In this document: positions 20,807-21,629 of the stretch, piece by piece
Layout of the letters: each line of letters starts with the position of its first letter
How positions within the stretch are numbered: position 1 is the first letter of the stretch
From: Oscillospiraceae bacterium
GTDB lineage: Bacteria; Bacillota; Clostridia; Oscillospirales; Oscillospiraceae
DNA: 21,629 bases
NCBI GenBank assembly: GCA_020025395.1
Contig: JAHHSE010000010.1
Location: 1-21,629 of the forward strand
Direction of reading: 5' to 3'
The notes under the pieces: model-generated
Database searches by the model: none
Seen by the model: the letters and a program-made list of their open reading frames with translations, nothing else
Told to the model about the DNA's origin: nothing
Program-made: the position numbers and the translations under genes

Positions 20807-21629
20807 TCAGAGCTTGAGCAGCTTGGAGCTGAGGGGGGGGAGAAGGATTTCCCGCTCCCCGATGGTCAGGGTACGGGGCTTTTGGTCCAGATTGACCGCC
20901 GCCAGGACGGTCTCCTCCTCCCAGGTGCGGGTAAAGGCCAAAAGAGGCCCCTCTGCCGCCAGCCATCGGAGATCCCCCTGACGGAGGGCAGTCCAAGTCT
21001 TCCGGGCCTCACCCAGGGTGCGGAAATGCTCCAAAAGCCGGAGGTCCTCCTTCCCCCAGGGATAGGTACGGCGGTTAAAGGGGTCCTCAAAGCCTTCCAT
21101 TCCCGCCTCATCCCCATAGTAGAGGGTGGGGGAGCCGGGAAAGGCGTAGAGGACGGTGGCCCCTGCCTTGAGACGGGCCGCCCCGCTCTCATACTCCTCC
21201 GGGGTCATGCGGTATTCCGCCCGCCAGGCCTTGGGGTGGGATTCACAGGCGTTTCCCACCCCCAGGAGGGTGAGGATACGGGGGGTGTCATGGGTACCCA
21301 GGAAGTTCATGGCGGAGGCAAAGGCAAAGGGGGGATAGTGCTCCCGCAGAGTCTCCATGGTCTCCATGAAATTTCGGGCATCTCCCCCCAGAAGAAAAGA
21401 GAGAAGGGCGTTGCGGAAGGGATAGTTCATAAGGCCGTCCAAATGACGGCCCAGGAGATGGCGGCGGCGGACATCGTAAGCGATTTTGGTGGTGCCGTCC
21501 TCCCAGACCTCACCGATGACCACGGCATTGGGGTCGGTCTCCCGCACGGCCTTGTGAAGGGCGTATATAAAGGAGTCGGGCAGCTCATCGGCCACATCCA
21601 GCCGCCAGCCGTCCGCCCCCGCCCGCAGC
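20807..21629 (-). CDS. GH13 alpha-glucan hydrolase (neopullulanase/alpha-amylase-like), C-terminal part
   Basis: This is the C-terminal 273 or so residues of a glycoside hydrolase family 13 enzyme; the 5' part lies beyond the window. All three catalytic carboxylates fall inside: the nucleophile Asp in DGWRLDVADE at the window edge, the acid/base Glu in VVIGEVWEDG, and the transition-state Asp in FLGTHDTPR. YYGDEAGMEGFEDPFNRRTYPW is the usual segment before the end of the barrel, followed by a short beta-sandwich domain (about the last 75 residues). The motifs fit the neopullulanase/cyclomaltodextrinase-like group, which cleaves alpha-1,4 (and sometimes alpha-1,6) bonds. No signal peptide can be judged because the start is missing. 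The frame continues open to the window end. Confidence 0.9.
   Translation of the reverse strand, partial: LRAGADGWRLDVADELPDSFIYALHKAVRETDPNAVVIGEVWEDGTTKIAYDVRRRHLLGRHLDGLMNYPFRNALLSFLLGGDARNFMETMETLREHYPPFAFASAMNFLGTHDTPRILTLLGVGNACESHPKAWRAEYRMTPEEYESGAARLKAGATVLYAFPGSPTLYYGDEAGMEGFEDPFNRRTYPWGKEDLRLLEHFRTLGEARKTWTALRQGDLRWLAAEGPLLAFTRTWEEETVLAAVNLDQKPRTLTIGEREILLPPLSSKLLKL

Noticed and set aside
1..21629. Mobile elements, CRISPR arrays, tRNA or rRNA genes
   Set aside because: No transposase or integrase motif, no regularly spaced repeats, and no cloverleaf or rRNA sequence was seen on either strand.

Overview
This G+C-rich, low-repeat chromosomal segment looks like a housekeeping region of a spore-forming, gut-type Clostridia, probably Oscillospiraceae-like (Flavonifractor/Intestinimonas/Oscillibacter relatives). 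That placement is inference. It rests on a germination protease (gpr), the tilS-hpt-ftsH cluster downstream of dnaB, a split transketolase, a homodimeric GlyRS, AGGAGG-type ribosome binding sites and TTGACA/TATAAT-type promoters. No transposase, integrase, CRISPR array, tRNA or rRNA is visible. The window is core genome, not an island.

Layout. (1) 1-3974, + strand: the end of dnaB, then tilS, hpt and ftsH, tightly packed and overlapping, closed by an 18-bp perfect terminator. A possible 37-codon ORF starts directly on that terminator's U-tract. (2) 9316-4129, - strand: one operon from a clear promoter, glycyl-tRNA synthetase, LTA-synthase-like membrane sulfatase, then transketolase N- and C-halves. 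(3) 9317-9603: non-coding, hairpin-rich, with two DnaA-box-like nonamers. (4) gpr (-) diverges from rpsT (+), followed by a YihY/BrkB membrane protein (+). (5) A 20-bp perfect terminator separates yihY from a convergent LysM-G5-M23 cell-wall peptidase (-). Upstream of the peptidase are pta (-) and, divergent from pta, an XRE-type regulator (+) that runs into lepA (+). (6) 17510-20763, + strand: a 550-bp region with a consensus promoter, a 27-codon membrane-peptide ORF and a strong nested RNA hairpin, then rpsO and pnp, each with leader structures able to hide the ribosome binding site. (7) 20807-end, - strand: the C-terminal part of a GH13 alpha-glucan hydrolase that continues beyond the window.

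Functional themes are translation and RNA turnover (tilS, glyS, rpsT, lepA, rpsO, pnp), envelope maintenance (ftsH, LTA-synthase-like protein, M23 peptidase, yihY) and central carbon metabolism (transketolase, pta, GH13). No large undescribed system is evident in the coding part. The most promising unexplained signal is 17569-17876. A near-consensus promoter there carries a LexA-like sequence in its spacer, drives a tiny single-pass membrane peptide with an excellent ribosome binding site, and is followed by a strongly structured RNA just upstream of rpsO. It resembles an SOS-type small membrane peptide or type I toxin arrangement, or a leader of the rpsO-pnp unit, but this is inference. Gene starts were reassigned from the longest ORF where ribosome binding sites argued for it (hpt, both transketolase halves, gpr, rpsT, yihY, XRE regulator, lepA, rpsO).
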